Assembly: GCF_014805685.1 (NCBI RefSeq)
Contig: NC_060896.1
Location: 15,593,889-15,657,888 of the forward strand
Length of the DNA stretch: 64,000 nt
Source: Silurus meridionalis
Lineage: Eukaryota > Chordata > Actinopteri > Siluriformes > Siluridae
Direction of reading: 5' to 3'
Shown here one piece after another: positions 50,690 through 61,720 of this stretch (position 1 is its first letter; each line of letters starts with the position of its first letter). The position numbers and the translations under genes were made by a program. The notes under the pieces are model-generated. The model worked only from the letters and a program-made list of their open reading frames with translations, searched no databases and was not told the DNA's origin.

Positions 50690-51925
50690 AAAGATAAGAT
50701 AAGATAAGATAAGATAAGATAAGATAAACCTTTATTCGTCCCACAGTGGGGAAATTTCATTGTTACAGCAGCATGAAAAAATAAAAAATAAATGCAAATA
50801 TATAAAAGAATAGACAATAGACATACTATAGTATACAAGTATATACACAACACAATGTATAAATACAAATGAGGAAAAAGTACGTATTGCACACAGGTGG
50901 TATTGCACATATTGCAGGTAATATTGCACGTATTGCAAGTGATATTGCACACAGGTAGTATTTTACACAGTAAAACAGTAATAACAGTAACTATTACACC
51001 ATTGAACAGTAATAACAGTGTGTATTATGGTTAATGGTTCACTGGGAGCAGCTTTGATTGTAAAGTCTAATAGCAGCAGGGAGAAAAGACCTTCTATAAC
51101 GCTCCTTCAGACACTTAGGATGTAACAGTCTGTCACTGAAGGAGCTGCTCAACGAGGTAACAGTTTCATACAGGGGGTGAGAGGCGTTCTGCAGCAATGA
51201 TGATAGTTTTGCTACCATCCTCCTTTCTCCCACCTCCTGTACAGTGTCCAGGGGAATCCCCAGGACTGAGCTGGCCTTCCTGATCAGCTTGTCCAGTCTC
51301 TTCCTGTCTGCAGTAGAGATGCTGCTGCCCCAGCAGACCACACCATAGAATATGGCTGAGGCCATCACAGAGTCAAAAAAGGTCTTCAGTAGCTCTCCTT
51401 GCACTCCAAAAGATCTTAGTCTCCTCAGCAGAAAGAGTCTGCTCTGCCCTTTCTTATAAATTGCCTCAGTGTTGTCTGTCCAAGTCCAGTTTGTTGTTTA
51501 GGTGAACACCCAGGTATTTGTAAGAGTACACTCTCACAATGTCCTTTCCCTGAATGTTTACCAATGGAAATGATGAAGTGTGTTTGTGCCTACGGAAATC
51601 CACCACCAGTTCTTTGGTTTTCCCCGCATTTATTTGGAGGCAGCTCCGTTGGCACCAGTCCACAAAGTTCTGTATAAGTCCTCTGTAATCTCTGTCATCA
51701 TCATTCGTGATCAGACCGACGATGGAAGAGTTATCAGAGAACTTCTGTAGGTGACAGGTTGCTGAGCTAAACATGAAGTCTGCAGTGTAGATGGTGAAGA
51801 GAAACGGGCTAGAACCGTTCCCTGCGGGGCTCCAGTGTTGCAGACAATCATGTCAGACTCACAGTCACGAGTCCTCACATACTGTGGTCGGTCTGTGAGG
51901 TAGTCCAGTATCCAGGCAGACAGAT
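50690..51925 (-). mobile_element. LINE C, 3' part (RT and tail)
   Basis: The left edge is the repeat tail (AAGAT)n, 50690-50725, next to a 3' end (complement CCCCACTGTGGGACGAATAAA). Minus-strand RT: a SAWILDYLTDRPQYVRTRDC block (about 51925-51870), STGAP-like NTGAPQGTV, 'LQKFSDNSSIVGLITNDDD' (catalytic DD reads DN), 'VDWCQRSCLQINAGKTKELV', and 51404-51039 'AIFYGVVCWGSSISTADRKR' to 'RRSFLPAAIRLYNQSCSQ'. The upstream half of the element lies at 56995-59037, across an inserted L2. Confidence 0.85.
51039..51774 (-). pseudogene. LINE C reverse transcriptase, C-terminal half
   Basis: Two frames (51774-51466 and 51404-51039) separated by a frameshift near 51470. 'NNKLDLDRQH' ends the first; the expected thumb (YFLRRLRSFGVQ-like) lies in another frame at 51440-51405; the C-terminus is intact. 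Asp-to-Asn at the catalytic pair and the frameshift make it inactive. Confidence 0.8.
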
Positions 51926-51933
51926 GATGTTCA
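51926..51933. repeat. Target-site duplication of the L2, left copy
   Basis: GATGTTCA, paired with GATGGTTCA at 56986-56994. Removing the L2 joins LINE C protein blocks DKMAYME and SAWILDYL. Confidence 0.7.
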
Positions 51934-52190
51934 CCGGGAATTGTGTTCGTATCGGCGTTTTAAATTTTTTATAGTTCGTTTTTTCTCACTTTTTTCGCTT
52001 TAAGATATCAAAATATTGTTTTGATTTCCTGCATCCTTCACTTTCCATTGGCTCTGTCTCAACTATTTTTGCTGTCGGAAGAGCGCTTTTTTCACTGTCT
52101 AAGGGTTTGAAAGCAGTGAGTGAAGGACATTCACCAGAACTACGAACACACACTACAGTAATCACATTAAGGGTACGTAATTTCTCTATT

Positions 52191-52462
52191 ATGGCAAACA
52201 TCCAGTTCACTCAGTGTGTGAAGTGTGACATGTTTAGTCAGTCTTTCTCCGTTGTTAGCGATAATTTTATCTGTGAGAAGTGTAAGCTAGTTTGCTCTTT
52301 GACGGAGAAGATCTTAGCATTAGAGGAGCGCATCCAGAGTCTAGAGAGAAGTAGTGAGTGTGAGAGCAGTCCAGGTTCTGCAGGGGAAAGTCTGGATGCC
52401 CTAGGTGAAGGTACTATTCCCCCGACTCCGGCATTAGAGCCCTCGCAGCGGGCGAATGGGTG
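52191..52462 (+). pseudogene. L2 ORF1, N-terminal zinc-finger part
   Basis: I choose ATG 52191 (MANIQFTQCVKCDMFSQSFS) because the preceding ATG at 52107 adds 28 residues without family resemblance. It has a Cys-x2-Cys ... Cys-x2-Cys pair (CVKC, CEKC) and then a coiled-coil-like 'LTEKILALEERIQSLE'. A stop after QRANG (52460) is a one-base frameshift: the next ORF1 part is in the following frame. Confidence 0.7.
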
Positions 52463-52993
52463 ACGACTGGCGGCATACTCAAAGCCAAAGCTAACGCTAA
52501 GGCTCGCCCACGGAGCACCATTCCTCTCCGCCGCGTGTCCAACAGGTTTGCTCTCCTCAGTGAAGCACCCGCTGAGAAACCTGAAAGAGCTCTGGTTTTA
52601 GGAGACTCCATTCTGAGGCACGTGAAACTAGCTAGACCTTTAGGGGCACCAGCAGCACAGGTTATGTGTATACCGGGAGCCAGGGCGCCGGACATAGCAG
52701 GTCAGCTTAGATTCTTAGGAAAGCACAGGTTCTCTAAGATAGTTTTTCACACAGGAGCTAATGATATACGCCGACAGTCAGAGGTTACTAAGAGTAATAT
52801 TATAGAGGTGTGTAAATTAGCGAAGGCAATGTCCGATGCTGTAGTATGCTCTGGCCCCATCCCAATGCGACGTGGCGATGTAGCCTACAGCAGGTTATGG
52901 TCGCTGAACTGCTGGATGTCCGAGTGGTGCTCCAAAACAATGTGGGCTTCATTAATAATTGGAGCATTTTTGAGGGCAAGGCTGGCCTGTTAG
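52460..52993 (+). pseudogene. L2 ORF1, esterase (SGNH-like) domain
   Basis: The frame begins after the ORF1 frameshift. 'RALVLGDSILRHVKLARPLG' has the catalytic GDS block, and KIVFHTGANDIRR has the G-x-N-D block, as in CR1/L2 ORF1 esterases. It is followed by 'DAVVCSGPIPMRRGD' and a decayed C-terminus; the expected terminal D-x-x-H catalytic block (DGxHPxxxG) is in a shifted frame (52985-53020, RDGIHPTRKGAAL-like). The role of the esterase in retrotransposition is not settled. Confidence 0.8.
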
Positions 52994-53179
52994 GCGAGAC
53001 GGTATCCATCCCACCCGGAAGGTGCTGCTCTCATTTCTTGTAGTATAGGTCATAGTCTCAGAACAGCACTAGTTAACAAGTGACTGTCTAGAGCCAAGGC
53101 TAGGGAGCAGACAGACAGGCTAAACCGACCGTCTGCTAGCTGCACAGAGTCGTCACTCAGGATCCACCATATTGAGACT

Positions 53180-54955
53180 GTGTCTGTCCCCCGAGCAAAA
53201 CCAAAATATAGGAATTATCAGAAAGTCTGTTTAAGTAACCTGATTAACATTAAATTAAATAGGACTGAACGCACAGCCAGCACCTCTGATCTAAAAATAG
53301 GATTGTTGAATATTAGATCTCTCACGCCAAAAGCGCTGACTATAAACGAAATTATTACCGACCAGGAGTTTAATATAATGTGTTTGACAGAAACGTGGAT
53401 TAAATCGAATGAATATGTAGCATTAAATGAGGCGAGTCCTCCTGGGTATAGTTATATACACCAACCCCGTCTAAATGGCAGAGGAGGCGGAGTAGCAGCT
53501 ATTTATAATAATAATCTAAATGTCACACAAAAGACTAAACACAAATGTAAAACATTTGAAGTTCTCTACACCAACATAAAATATTCAGTGTCTGAAAGCA
53601 GGTCAAGTCAGTTAATTCCACTAATTATTATTTATAGACCCCCAGGGCCCTACTCTGATTTTCTGATAGAATTTGCAGATTTCATTACAAATTTAGCTAC
53701 TTCTTTAGACAAAGCATTAATTGTTGGAGACTTTAATATTCATTTTGATAATCAGGAAGACTCCTTAAGAGCAGCAGTTGTGTCCATTCTAGATTCAGTC
53801 GGAATTAATCAGAATGTTATAGGACCCATACATAGTGGTGGACACACTCTCGATTTGTTGTTAACATTTGGATTAAAAATAAAAAACTTAGTCATAATTC
53901 CACAGTCTGAAGCTATTTCAGACCATTATTTCATCTCGTTTAAAATTTGCCTTAGTCATTGCATTTCTACGTCACCACATTACCGTGTTAAGCGTACTTT
54001 CACGTCAGCTACAGCAGCGCGTTTTATTAATAATCTTCCCGATATTACGATATTAGATAGATCTCCGTCAGACCCCGCAGAGCTCGACTGGGCCACTGAA
54101 CATCTAGAAACAACGTTACGATACACTCTAGATGATGTAGCTCCCCTTAAGACCAAAATGATCAGGGAGAAAAAATTAGCACAGTGGTATAATGATCATA
54201 CGCGCACCTTAAAACAGAACACTCGAAAACTAGAACGTAAATGGCGTCAAACAAAATTAACAGTATTTCAAATAGCATGGAAGGAGAGCCTCCTAAATTA
54301 TAGAAAATCTCTTAGTGCTGCCAGATCAGCATATTTCTCCACCCTCATAGAAAATAACAAGCATACTCCTAGATTTTTATTCAGCACGGTAGCAAAATTA
54401 ACAGGGAATAAAGGCACTGCGCTAACATGCACACCATCATTAGGTAGTAATGATTTCATGAACTTTTTTAATAATAAAATTGAAAACATCAGGCAAGAAA
54501 TCCAGGCGGTTAATATAAATCCAAATTATTTTACAAGTAACCCTGTAGACAGCAGTGTCATTATAGCAGACAATCAATTACAAAGCTTTACTCCTATTCA
54601 TGAGAGTGACTTAATTTCATTAATCTCCTCATCAAAATCATCAACATGTATTCTCGATCCCTTGCCTACTAGTTTCTTTAAACAGATAGCTCCAGAGGTA
54701 ATCAAACCTGTTTTAAAAATAATTAACTCTTCCATTAGCACTGGTTATGTACCGAAATCCTTCAAACTGGCAGTTATCCACCCCCTTATTAAGAAACCTG
54801 ACCTTGACCCATGTCAGTTGTCCAACTACAGACCGATATCAAATCTCCCCTTTATATCCAAAATTTTAGAAAAGGTTGTAGCACAGCAGTTATGCTCACA
54901 TCTGCTTATGAATAACATTTTGAAATGTATCAGTCAGGATTTCGCCTCATCATAG
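53180..54955 (+). CDS. L2 ORF2, endonuclease and RT start (open 591 codons)
   Basis: The longest open frame in the window. Endonuclease blocks in order: '[15 protein letters not shown]', [22 protein letters not shown], '[15 protein letters not shown]', [13 protein letters not shown] and '[14 protein letters not shown]', with all hallmark residues present. A linker follows ([32 protein letters not shown]). RT begins: '[20 protein letters not shown]', '[20 protein letters not shown]' and [17 protein letters not shown]. The frame ends with a frameshift near 54930, just before the GFR block. Confidence 0.9.
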   Translation: MSVPRAKPKYRNYQKVCLSNLINIKLNRTERTASTSDLKIGLLNIRSLTPKALTINEIITDQEFNIMCLTETWIKSNEYVALNEASPPGYSYIHQPRLNGRGGGVAAIYNNNLNVTQKTKHKCKTFEVLYTNIKYSVSESRSSQLIPLIIIYRPPGPYSDFLIEFADFITNLATSLDKALIVGDFNIHFDNQEDSLRAAVVSILDSVGINQNVIGPIHSGGHTLDLLLTFGLKIKNLVIIPQSEAISDHYFISFKICLSHCISTSPHYRVKRTFTSATAARFINNLPDITILDRSPSDPAELDWATEHLETTLRYTLDDVAPLKTKMIREKKLAQWYNDHTRTLKQNTRKLERKWRQTKLTVFQIAWKESLLNYRKSLSAARSAYFSTLIENNKHTPRFLFSTVAKLTGNKGTALTCTPSLGSNDFMNFFNNKIENIRQEIQAVNINPNYFTSNPVDSSVIIADNQLQSFTPIHESDLISLISSSKSSTCILDPLPTSFFKQIAPEVIKPVLKIINSSISTGYVPKSFKLAVIHPLIKKPDLDPCQLSNYRPISNLPFISKILEKVVAQQLCSHLLMNNILKCISQDFASS

Positions 54956-56145
54956 CACAGAGACGGCGCTAGTTAAGGTGGTAAATGACCTGTTATTGGC
55001 CTCTGATCAGGGTTTTGTCTCCTTACTTGTTTTGCTCGACCTTAGTGCAGCTTTTGACACCATTGATCACACTATACTGCTTGCTAGACTTGAGAATGTT
55101 GTAGGAATAAAGGAACAGCTCTCTTGGCTCAGGTCTTATTTGACTGATCGCTATCAGTTTGTGGATGTAAATGGTGAGTTCTCCACGCCTATGAGGTAAA
55201 GTTTGGTGTTCCTCAAGGATCTGTCTTAGGCCCACTGCTTTTCTCTTTATATATGCTGCCTCTTGGTGAAATCATTCATAAACATGGGATTCGCTTCCAT
55301 TGCTATGCTGATGACACACAGCTGTATATTTCAGCAAAGCCAGATGAGAGATCAGCTTAACAATGTTGAGAAGTGTGTAAAGGACATTAGACAGTGGATG
55401 CTTAATAACTTTCTTCTGCTCAACTCAGATAAGACGGAAGTACTTTTACTAGGACCACATGCAGCTAGAAATAAACTTTCCAATTACGTAGCATCTCTAG
55501 ATGGTGTTTCTGTTTCAGCATGTACGGCTGTCAAAGACCTTGGTGTGATTATTGACCCGAGTCTTTCCTTTGAGTCTCACGTGAATAATATCACCAGAAT
55601 CGCCTTCTTTCACCTTAGAAATATTGCTAAGATTAGAAATATGATGTCGTTACAGGATGCAGAAAAACTAGTTCATGCTTTTGTTACTTCTAGATTAGAC
55701 TACTGTAACGCTTTACTGTCTGGGTGTGCGAGTAAGTGCATAAATAAGCTTCAGTTAGTCCAGAATGCAGCAGCAAGGGTCCTCACTAGATCTAGGAAAT
55801 ATGACCACATCACCCCTGTTTTAATTAGTCTACACTGGCTCCCAATCAAATCTCGCATTGATTATAAAATATTACTACTGACGATAAGGCACTTAACGGT
55901 CTCGCACCGCAGTATCTGAGTGAACTTCTGTACCAGTATGATCCTCCACGCCTACTTAGATCAAAAGGTGCTGGCTATCTGTTGGTTCCTCAAATAATGA
56001 AGACTACAGCAGGGGGCAGATCTTTCTCTTATAAAGCCCCACAGTTATGGAACAGCCTTCCAATCAGTGTTCGGGACTCAGACACAGTCTCAGTGTTCAA
56101 GTCGAGGTTGAAAACGTATTTATTTAGTCAAGCCTTTTATCAGTA
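54956..56145 (+). pseudogene. L2 ORF2, RT palm to C-terminus, four frameshifts
   Basis: 54978-55199 holds '[20 protein letters not shown]' and [10 protein letters not shown]. Then [20 protein letters not shown] and [13 protein letters not shown] (YADD, about 55298-55333) lie in the next frame. 55340-55910 resumes NVEKCVKDIRQWMLNNFLLL, VKDLGVIIDPSLSFESH, 'YCNALLSGCASKCINKLQLV'. From 55885 a further frame carries GLAPQYLSELLYQYDPPRLL to FKSRLKTYLFSQAFYQ and the stop near 56145. Catalytic residues are all encoded, but not in one frame. Confidence 0.85.
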
Positions 56146-56432
56146 GATTTTCTTAGGTAAAGGCACAGATCTGGAGGAACATGGATATAGAGTGTTTGGT
56201 GAACTGGTATATTTGTATGCTGCCCTCACATTCACACGTTCACTCAGGTTTGTTGATGTTGGTGTGGTGGGTCGTCTCTTATCCCAGAGATCCCTCATGT
56301 CTGTGTTACCTTCTGGTTCTCCCTTTTAGTTATGCTGCCATAGCGAGTCTTGCCGAGTCCAAACTGCACAGTGACATTAACTTTCATACACCAATAGTTA
56401 CACTTAATAATCCATATCCTTCTCTTCCCGTC

Positions 56433-56434
<2 letters not shown>

Positions 56435-56480
<46 letters not shown>
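56435..56480 (+). repeat. (TC)n in L2 3' UTR
   Basis: CT dinucleotide tract inside the L2 3' UTR. The Leu-Ser and Arg-Glu open frames on either strand are artefacts. Confidence 0.95.
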
Positions 56481-56484
<4 letters not shown>

Positions 56485-57257
56485 GTCGAGTTAAACATGC
56501 TCCTGAGGCTCCAGTGACCACTGTTCCTGCCCCTCTCCCATCCTTGGATCTTCACACTTCTGTGCAGCTCGGGACGGTCTCTCATCAACACCTTGGGTGG
56601 TTCCATGTAATTCCGGAGTAGAACGGGTGCTTTGAGGACGGATTGGACTGTAGTTGGTGTCGGTGGTCTGCTGCACTGACTCGGGAGTGCAGTTTGCTTC
56701 TGATCATCATCACTGTACCCCACAACATTGTATATCTGCTTCAAATGGACATTTGGTGCAACCCAGATGAGGATGGGTTCCCTCTTGAGTCTGGTTCCTC
56801 TCAAGGTTTCTTCCTTATGCCATCTCGGGGAGTTTTTCCTTGCCACAGTTGCTCATCAGGGACAAACATACTTACAAAGAACATATTTATGTTTAATCAC
56901 CACATTATCTGTGTAAAGCTGCTTTTAGACAATGTTCATTGTTAAAAGCGCTATACAAATAAAAATGAATTGAATTGAATTGAATGATGGTTCATTCCAT
57001 GTACGCCATCTTATCCCTCAGGAGCGCAGGTTGGATGGTGTTAAAAGCACTGGAGAAGTCAAAAAACATGACTCTCACAGTGCTCCCAGCCTTTTCCAGG
57101 TGTGAAGTAGCCCGATTTAGGAGGAAGATGACTGCGTCTTCCACGCCAATGCCAGGTTGGTAGGCAAACTGAAGTGGATCCATTGATGGGCTCACCAGAG
57201 GTCAGAGATGAGTGAGCACCAGCCTCTCTATTGTCTTCATCAGATGGGAGGTCAGTG

Positions 57258-58145
57258 CTAGAGATCAAACATGTACAGCAATATGCTGCACAGCTGGTCT
57301 GCACAGGTCTTTAGTAGCCTGGAGCTGATGCCGTCTGGGCCCGCAGCCTTCCTCGCTTTGATCTTCCTGAGCTCAATTCTCACCTGGGCTTCTGTAAGAA
57401 GCAGTGTGTATTGGTTGGAGTGTTGACTGGAGGAAATCGGCAGGGGGGGGAAGTTAGGTGTATTGTGAAATGACTGTGAGCTGATAGCAGTGCGGAGAGA
57501 GGTGGGGCTGAAGCTGCTTGCTGTGGAAGCAGAGAAGGGGGATTGCAGCAGGGGGGACTGGATGGGGGCAGGGGAGGGTAGCCGATCAAATCTGTTAAAG
57601 ATAAGATTCAGATCATTTACCCACTGCTGGTCACCCTCAGCCTGAGAGCTGGGTTCCTTATGACCAGTGATGGTCTTGAGCCCCTTCCACACACCTCTGA
57701 CATTGTTCTGCTGCAACTGATCCTCCATCTTCCTCCTGTAGCATGCTTTTCCTTTCCTGATCTTCCTTCTTTGTTCTCTCTGAACAGTTTTTAGCTCTTC
57801 CTTGTTTCCCGATTTGAAAGCCCTCTTCTTCTCTTTAAGGAGAGTCTTTATATCAGGATTAATCCACGGTTTGTTGTTGGGAAAACACCATATAATCCTG
57901 GTGGGTACAGTATTCTCCACACAGAAGTTGATGTAGTCAGTAATACAGTCTGTTAAATTGTCAATATCCTCCCCATGAGGATTGCACAATTCCTCCCACA
58001 TAGTAGTTTCAAAACAGTCTTTCAGAGCCTCATTGGTCTCATCAGACCATGTCGTCACTGTGCGGGAGGTTTGTACACAGGTAGGAGATGAACCAGATTG
58101 TGATCCGATCTTCACAAGGGAGGGGTGCTGATGTATAAGCCTCCT
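57258..58145 (-). CDS. LINE C linker and RT start (open frame)
   Basis: The frame (open from 58274) carries the linker 'NNKPWINPDIKTLLKEKKRA', 'KIRKGKACYRRKMEDQL' and GVWKGLKTITGHKEPSS, then a Ser/Pro-rich spacer and the RT start 'AQVRIELRKIKARKAAGPDG'. It ends at about 57258; a small deletion (CLN-type block) separates it from the FAYQP piece. The first 40 residues before 58145 are endonuclease in the wrong frame. Confidence 0.75.
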   Translation of the reverse strand, partial: RRLIHQHPSLVKIGSQSGSSPTCVQTSRTVTTWSDETNEALKDCFETTMWEELCNPHGEDIDNLTDCITDYINFCVENTVPTRIIWCFPNNKPWINPDIKTLLKEKKRAFKSGNKEELKTVQREQRRKIRKGKACYRRKMEDQLQQNNVRGVWKGLKTITGHKEPSSQAEGDQQWVNDLNLIFNRFDRLPSPAPIQSPLLQSPFSASTASSFSPTSLRTAISSQSFHNTPNFPPLPISSSQHSNQYTLLLTEAQVRIELRKIKARKAAGPDGISSRLLKTCADQLCSILLYMFDL

Positions 58146-58848
58146 TTGTGTTTGCATAGAATAATTCCAGTGTTTTATTGTCTCTGGTGTGGCATGAAAC
58201 ATACTGGGTGAATGTGTGCAGAGTGGAGGACGGAGGGGAATGATTAAAATCTCCAGAGATAATGAGAAGGGCATTTGGGCTGTGTGTTAACAGTCTGTTA
58301 ACAACAGAATGCAGGACATCGCATGCCGATTCACCGTCAGCAGAAGGGGGAATATACGCAGCTATCACGATAACATGCAAAAATTCCCTCAGCAAATAGT
58401 ATGGCCTCATGCTAGCATCTAACAGCTCAATGTCCTTACAGCAGATCTGCTCTTTAATAGTGATGTGTCCAGTTTTACACCATCTATTATTCACAAACAC
58501 TGCCAGTCCTCCTCCCTTTCTCTTACCGCTCTCCATCGTTCTATCCGCGCGCAGTAAATCAAATCCATCCAGAGCCACGGTCGTATCCGGTGTTAGCTTG
58601 GTTAGCCATGACTCCGTGAACAGCATGTTGCTACACTCCCGGAATTCCCTCTGATGCCGGGTAAGAGCTGCTAGCTCGTCCATCTTGATCTTACATTTCC
58701 CATAACGATGGACGGGAAAGTTGGTCTGTAACATCTCTTTTTTTCCGACACATAGCTCCAGCACGGTTCCCCCGTCATCTCCCTGGTGTAAACAATAGGA
58801 CCGTGGCTGTGAACAGAGTGTCCAGACGTGACTGTGAACAAAGTCCAA
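58042..58848 (-). pseudogene. LINE C endonuclease
   Basis: A 268-codon frame with NMLFTESWLTK (ETW-type block; Ser here), GGGLAVFVNNRWCK, 'VIVIAAYIPPSADGESACDV', LIISGDFNHSPPSST (GDFN intact), VSCHTRDNKTLELFYANTK. The expected SDH block after PLP is lost: the frame runs into ITIWFISYLCTNLPH, and the HN-containing piece (IGSQSGSSPTCVQT) is in the next frame. Decayed only lightly. Confidence 0.8.
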
Positions 58849-59049
58849 AAAAGCAGGAAAAGTAGAGCAAACTCGGTGGCTTTGTTTATGTCCATTTTGC
58901 AGTTTCGAAATTTACACGCATACACTTAAAAAGAAAAAGACACAAAGTGCCGGAACACTATCAAATAAATAAAAAAAGCACAAACTTAACGGGAGCTGCT
59001 GCAACAGGCTGCCACTTGGGCGGCGCCTATATATCAGAGCATATAAGGC

Positions 59050-59131
59050 AAGACACGCACTATAATCAAGACACGACAGTATAAACAAGACACGCAGTAT
59101 AATCAAGACACGAAGACACAAAGTATAATCA
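59050..59131. repeat. Short tandem repeat, 18-26 bp units
   Basis: About four units of AAGACACGCAGTATAATC with variants (59050-59131), next to the LINE C 5' end. Confidence 0.75.
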
Positions 59132-59850
59132 ACTGTAATCACACTTAAAGAAAAGATGCATTAAGGCATTAAAATTAAGTTTTAAGAAAGAAAAAGAAAC
59201 AATAGAATAAGGTAAAATGAGAGAAGAGACTTACGCATGATCAATGAGGGAAAAACTGTCAAAAGAGTGGAGGATAATCCAAATAATGTTGCTTCAGGAA
59301 GTGCCAATACAAGAATAAGGGGAATAAGACAAGTTTTAAGAAGGAAATAATAGAGGGCAAATAAATAGAGGGCATCCCCAGCAGTCAGAGCAGTTCTTTG
59401 GAACAGTTGCTGTTGGAGTATCTTCAAGACCTGTCTGAAGACTTCTTTATTAGGATTTAAGTTGTTACTTTTATTTTTGCTAAGCTCTGATTTTGGGAAA
59501 CTACCTAAGAATTTCAAGTGGAAATCACCTTAGGACTTTCCATTTAAAGCACTTGCAAGCATCTATCTTTCTGGAAAAGGATTATTCTTGGATTATTCTG
59601 GTTGGTTGATTGATCTTCTCTGCAGAGAAGGAAATAAACTTGTGTTGTGCTGTCCTTCTTATCCAAGCCTCTGGGCCTTTTATTGGGAGTTCTAACCGAG
59701 TTTTGTGGGAATTGGTAACTAAGAAAAGAAACTTGGAGCACTCCTGAGGTGTTTGGTCTCAGAGGGGAATCTGAGTTCCGACACGTGCAGAATGCCAGGG
59801 TAAATCTGAAAAAATTAGATTCCTGCACCTTGCAACTCCCGTGTATCAGC
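59132..59850 (+). repeat. LTR-like stretch (uncertain)
   Basis: AATAAA at about 59633 is followed by a GT-rich region (TTGTGTTGTGCTGTCC) and a CTCTGGGCC...GAGTTCCG stretch, which resembles the R-U5 part of a retroviral or LTR-element end. No second copy or clear TG...CA boundaries were found. If true it would belong with the envelope-like frames downstream. Low confidence. Confidence 0.3.
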
Positions 59851-59924
59851 ACTTTAAAGATCATAGTGCGACCCATCTCTGTGGACCTCTGCTGTCTATA
59901 GATGCAGTGGGCTCGTTCGATCTC

Positions 59925-60161
59925 TCATCTTTCTCGATCTTCCAATTCCGGCAAATTTACTTGAAGCTCAGCTACATCCAATTTGCAACCGATGACATCT
60001 TGCTTCAGGCCTCTCATTTCACGTTGAACATAGTCCACCTTGTCGATAAGCCTGCGCACAACTGCCATCTGTAATTGAAATTCCACAGTTAGAGACAGCA
60101 TGCACTGTGTCACATCTTTAATCGTAATATCCACTGCGTTCTGGACAACTTTTTCCAACAT
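59925..60161 (-). pseudogene. Coiled-coil fragment, LINE ORF1-like
   Basis: The minus frame MLEKVVQNAVDITIKDVTQC ... LRQ-like 'YVQREMRGLKQDVIGCKLDV' and 'AELQVNLPELEDRER' forms heptads ending in an LEDR block. That pattern is typical of L1/Tx1-type ORF1 proteins just before the RNA-recognition region. Truncated on both sides. A host coiled-coil fragment is an alternative. Confidence 0.45.
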
Positions 60162-60477
60162 ATTTTGTTGCTTTGTCTTCTTTCAAATTTAAAGCTTTGA
60201 CCTGTTAAATATTAATAAATGAGGGAGCGTGCCATGAGCTTTAACGATCTGCAGCCATTATGTACGAAGCATCCATGTCTTTGTTAAGCAAAAGGCATTT
60301 TCCTTTAGATGTCATGGACCATTTTAAATGAAAGTTGTGTGGCTGTTACCATCAGAAAAAAACTAAGATGGTATTACATGTCTCAATGCAAACTATTCAA
60401 AGATTCATTAAATTAGCTGTGGTATTTTTGTAATTTCGAATAATTTTTTTTTTTGGACAGTTACAGCAATTTCACGC
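60162..60477. other. AT-rich DNA, no gene seen
   Basis: Nothing recognised between the coiled-coil fragment and the envelope-like frames. Confidence 0.4.
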
Positions 60478-60887
60478 ATGCCAGATGTCCGAACAGTGTC
60501 GGGGCCCACCTGCATTGAATTGGGGCAACGCGTTACTCTCATACACATGCCAAAATGTGGGAGATGGGTATGGAAATATACCAAGTGGCCATCCAAATCA
60601 TCCACTGCAATTACATAGATACACTATTTAGTTGCAATTACAATGAAATAGTTACATGGCCTCCCGGTGTAGCACCGGATCCAAATTGTGCAACACAAGT
60701 TTGCTGTAACACAGGTTCCACCCGTCTTCAGGTCAAAAACATAACAGCATACTTAGGTGCATCATTATCTTTACTTAACATTACTGCCTGGTTTGAATTT
60801 AAAAGGTATCCAGGATCAATCTTTGGTTGTTTGTACACTTTACGTGAAAATGACAATAAGGGTCAAGATCCTAAAGTGTTACTTTAG
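60478..60887 (+). pseudogene. Envelope-like surface-subunit fragment
   Basis: Frame 60478-60611 (VSGPTCIELGQRV, then KCGRWVWKY) shifts into frame 60555-60887. That frame is rich in Cys and N-glycosylation sites: CATQVCCNTG, VKNITAY, LLNITAWF. It ends at TAG (60885). The composition and the fusion-peptide-like frame downstream suggest the surface part of an LTR-retroelement or endogenous-retrovirus-type envelope. Frames are broken and no signal peptide is preserved. I cannot assign a family. Confidence 0.45.
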
Positions 60888-61123
60888 AATTTAGAACCAG
60901 ACTTTTATATATGCACATATACTATAACTCACAATGCTACACATCTAAAGTTTACAGAACCTTTGTTCAATCTGTCAAAACTGACGACTGATAACAGATT
61001 AAAACCCTTTGTCTGGACAAGCTGAAAGGAGGGTACATATTGTGAGGGAAAATGTGTGATAAACAAACAATTGTACAAATCCTCAAAACTTTTCATGGAC
61101 TATACAGCATTGTTTTAATCTAA

Positions 61124-61720
61124 ATGGCTGTGGATATAAAAAACCTACACAATGTCCAAAATAACATCCATGGTGATATAATCAAAGGGAACATTAACAA
61201 AACTTGTGTTGATGTTAACCTTTTAATAACCCATGTAACATACAATATTTCTTATATCCTGTCTGCCTATGTAAAACATTGTAGTGACACTGATAAAAGT
61301 TATGCATGGTTACAGTCACACATCAATGATTTAGTCTCTGATTATAAAAACAGACTTGCAGTTCAAATTCCACCTGTCCTCACTAGACGAGACCTGTTTG
61401 GAAATATAGTAGGCCTTTTTGTTTCAATTAATTCTATAGGCAACACATAAAATAACAGGTCAATCACAATTTTCGATGTGGCTGGCAAGCCAAGTGGCCA
61501 CTGGTTTTCATTACATCACCAATAGTAATATAAACATTATCAAAGAGGTTACATCTGAAGCGCAGGCGCTGCTTGCAATCAGCCATACAATTATCAATCA
61601 GACCTGTACCTTCGAGCATGACTTAGCCTGCAGAACCTTTGCACAATATGTTTTTACTGCAGCAAGACAGGAACTCTGTAAGACACAAAGGCATGTCTTA
61701 AATGATCTTATTTAGATTTT
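61124..61720 (+). pseudogene. Envelope-like transmembrane-subunit fragment
   Basis: Frame 61124-61450 has glycosylation sites (NKTC, YNIS), then an Arg-Arg-Asp step (LTRRDLFGNIVG) followed by a hydrophobic, Gly/Ile/Val-rich stretch. This layout fits a cleavage site and fusion peptide. A TAA at 61448 and a frame change lead to 61476-61715, with ATGFHYITNSNINIIKE and a heptad-like helix and the Cys pair CTFEHDLAC. No transmembrane anchor was identified; sequence to about 62280 holds decayed Cys-rich and helical traces. Frame breaks make it non-functional. The assignment is by layout only. Confidence 0.45.

Larger units (their letters stand above)
51934..56985 (+). mobile_element. Near full-length L2 LINE
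   Basis: A 5-kb element with 5' UTR, ORF1 (zinc finger plus esterase), ORF2 (endonuclease plus RT), a 3' UTR with (TC)n, and a terminal ATTGAATTGAATTGAATGA tail preceded by AAAAGCGCTATACAAATAAA. It is inserted in LINE C with an 8-9 bp target duplication. It is the most complete retrotransposon in the window, yet ORF1 and ORF2 both have frameshifts. Confidence 0.9.
56995..59037 (-). mobile_element. LINE C, 5' part (endonuclease, linker, RT start)
   Basis: Minus strand: 5' end near 59037 with GGCGCCGCCCAAGTGGCAG, then endonuclease 58848-58042, linker 58274-57258 and RT start 57195-56995 (MDPLQFAYQPGIGVEDAVIF, 'RVMFFDFSSAFNTIQPALLR'). It stops at DKMAYME, where the L2 begins. With the 3' part it makes about 3.3 kb. 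Possible target duplication: AGCATAAG (50682-50689) and AGCATATAAG (59038-59047). Confidence 0.85.

Noticed and set aside
56295..56846. 183-codon minus-strand frame with Arg-Glu repeats
   Set aside because: It translates the complement of the (TC)n tract in the L2 3' UTR.
59841..60074. 77-codon plus-strand frame
   Set aside because: Antisense to the coiled-coil frame, which has clear heptads and an LEDR block.
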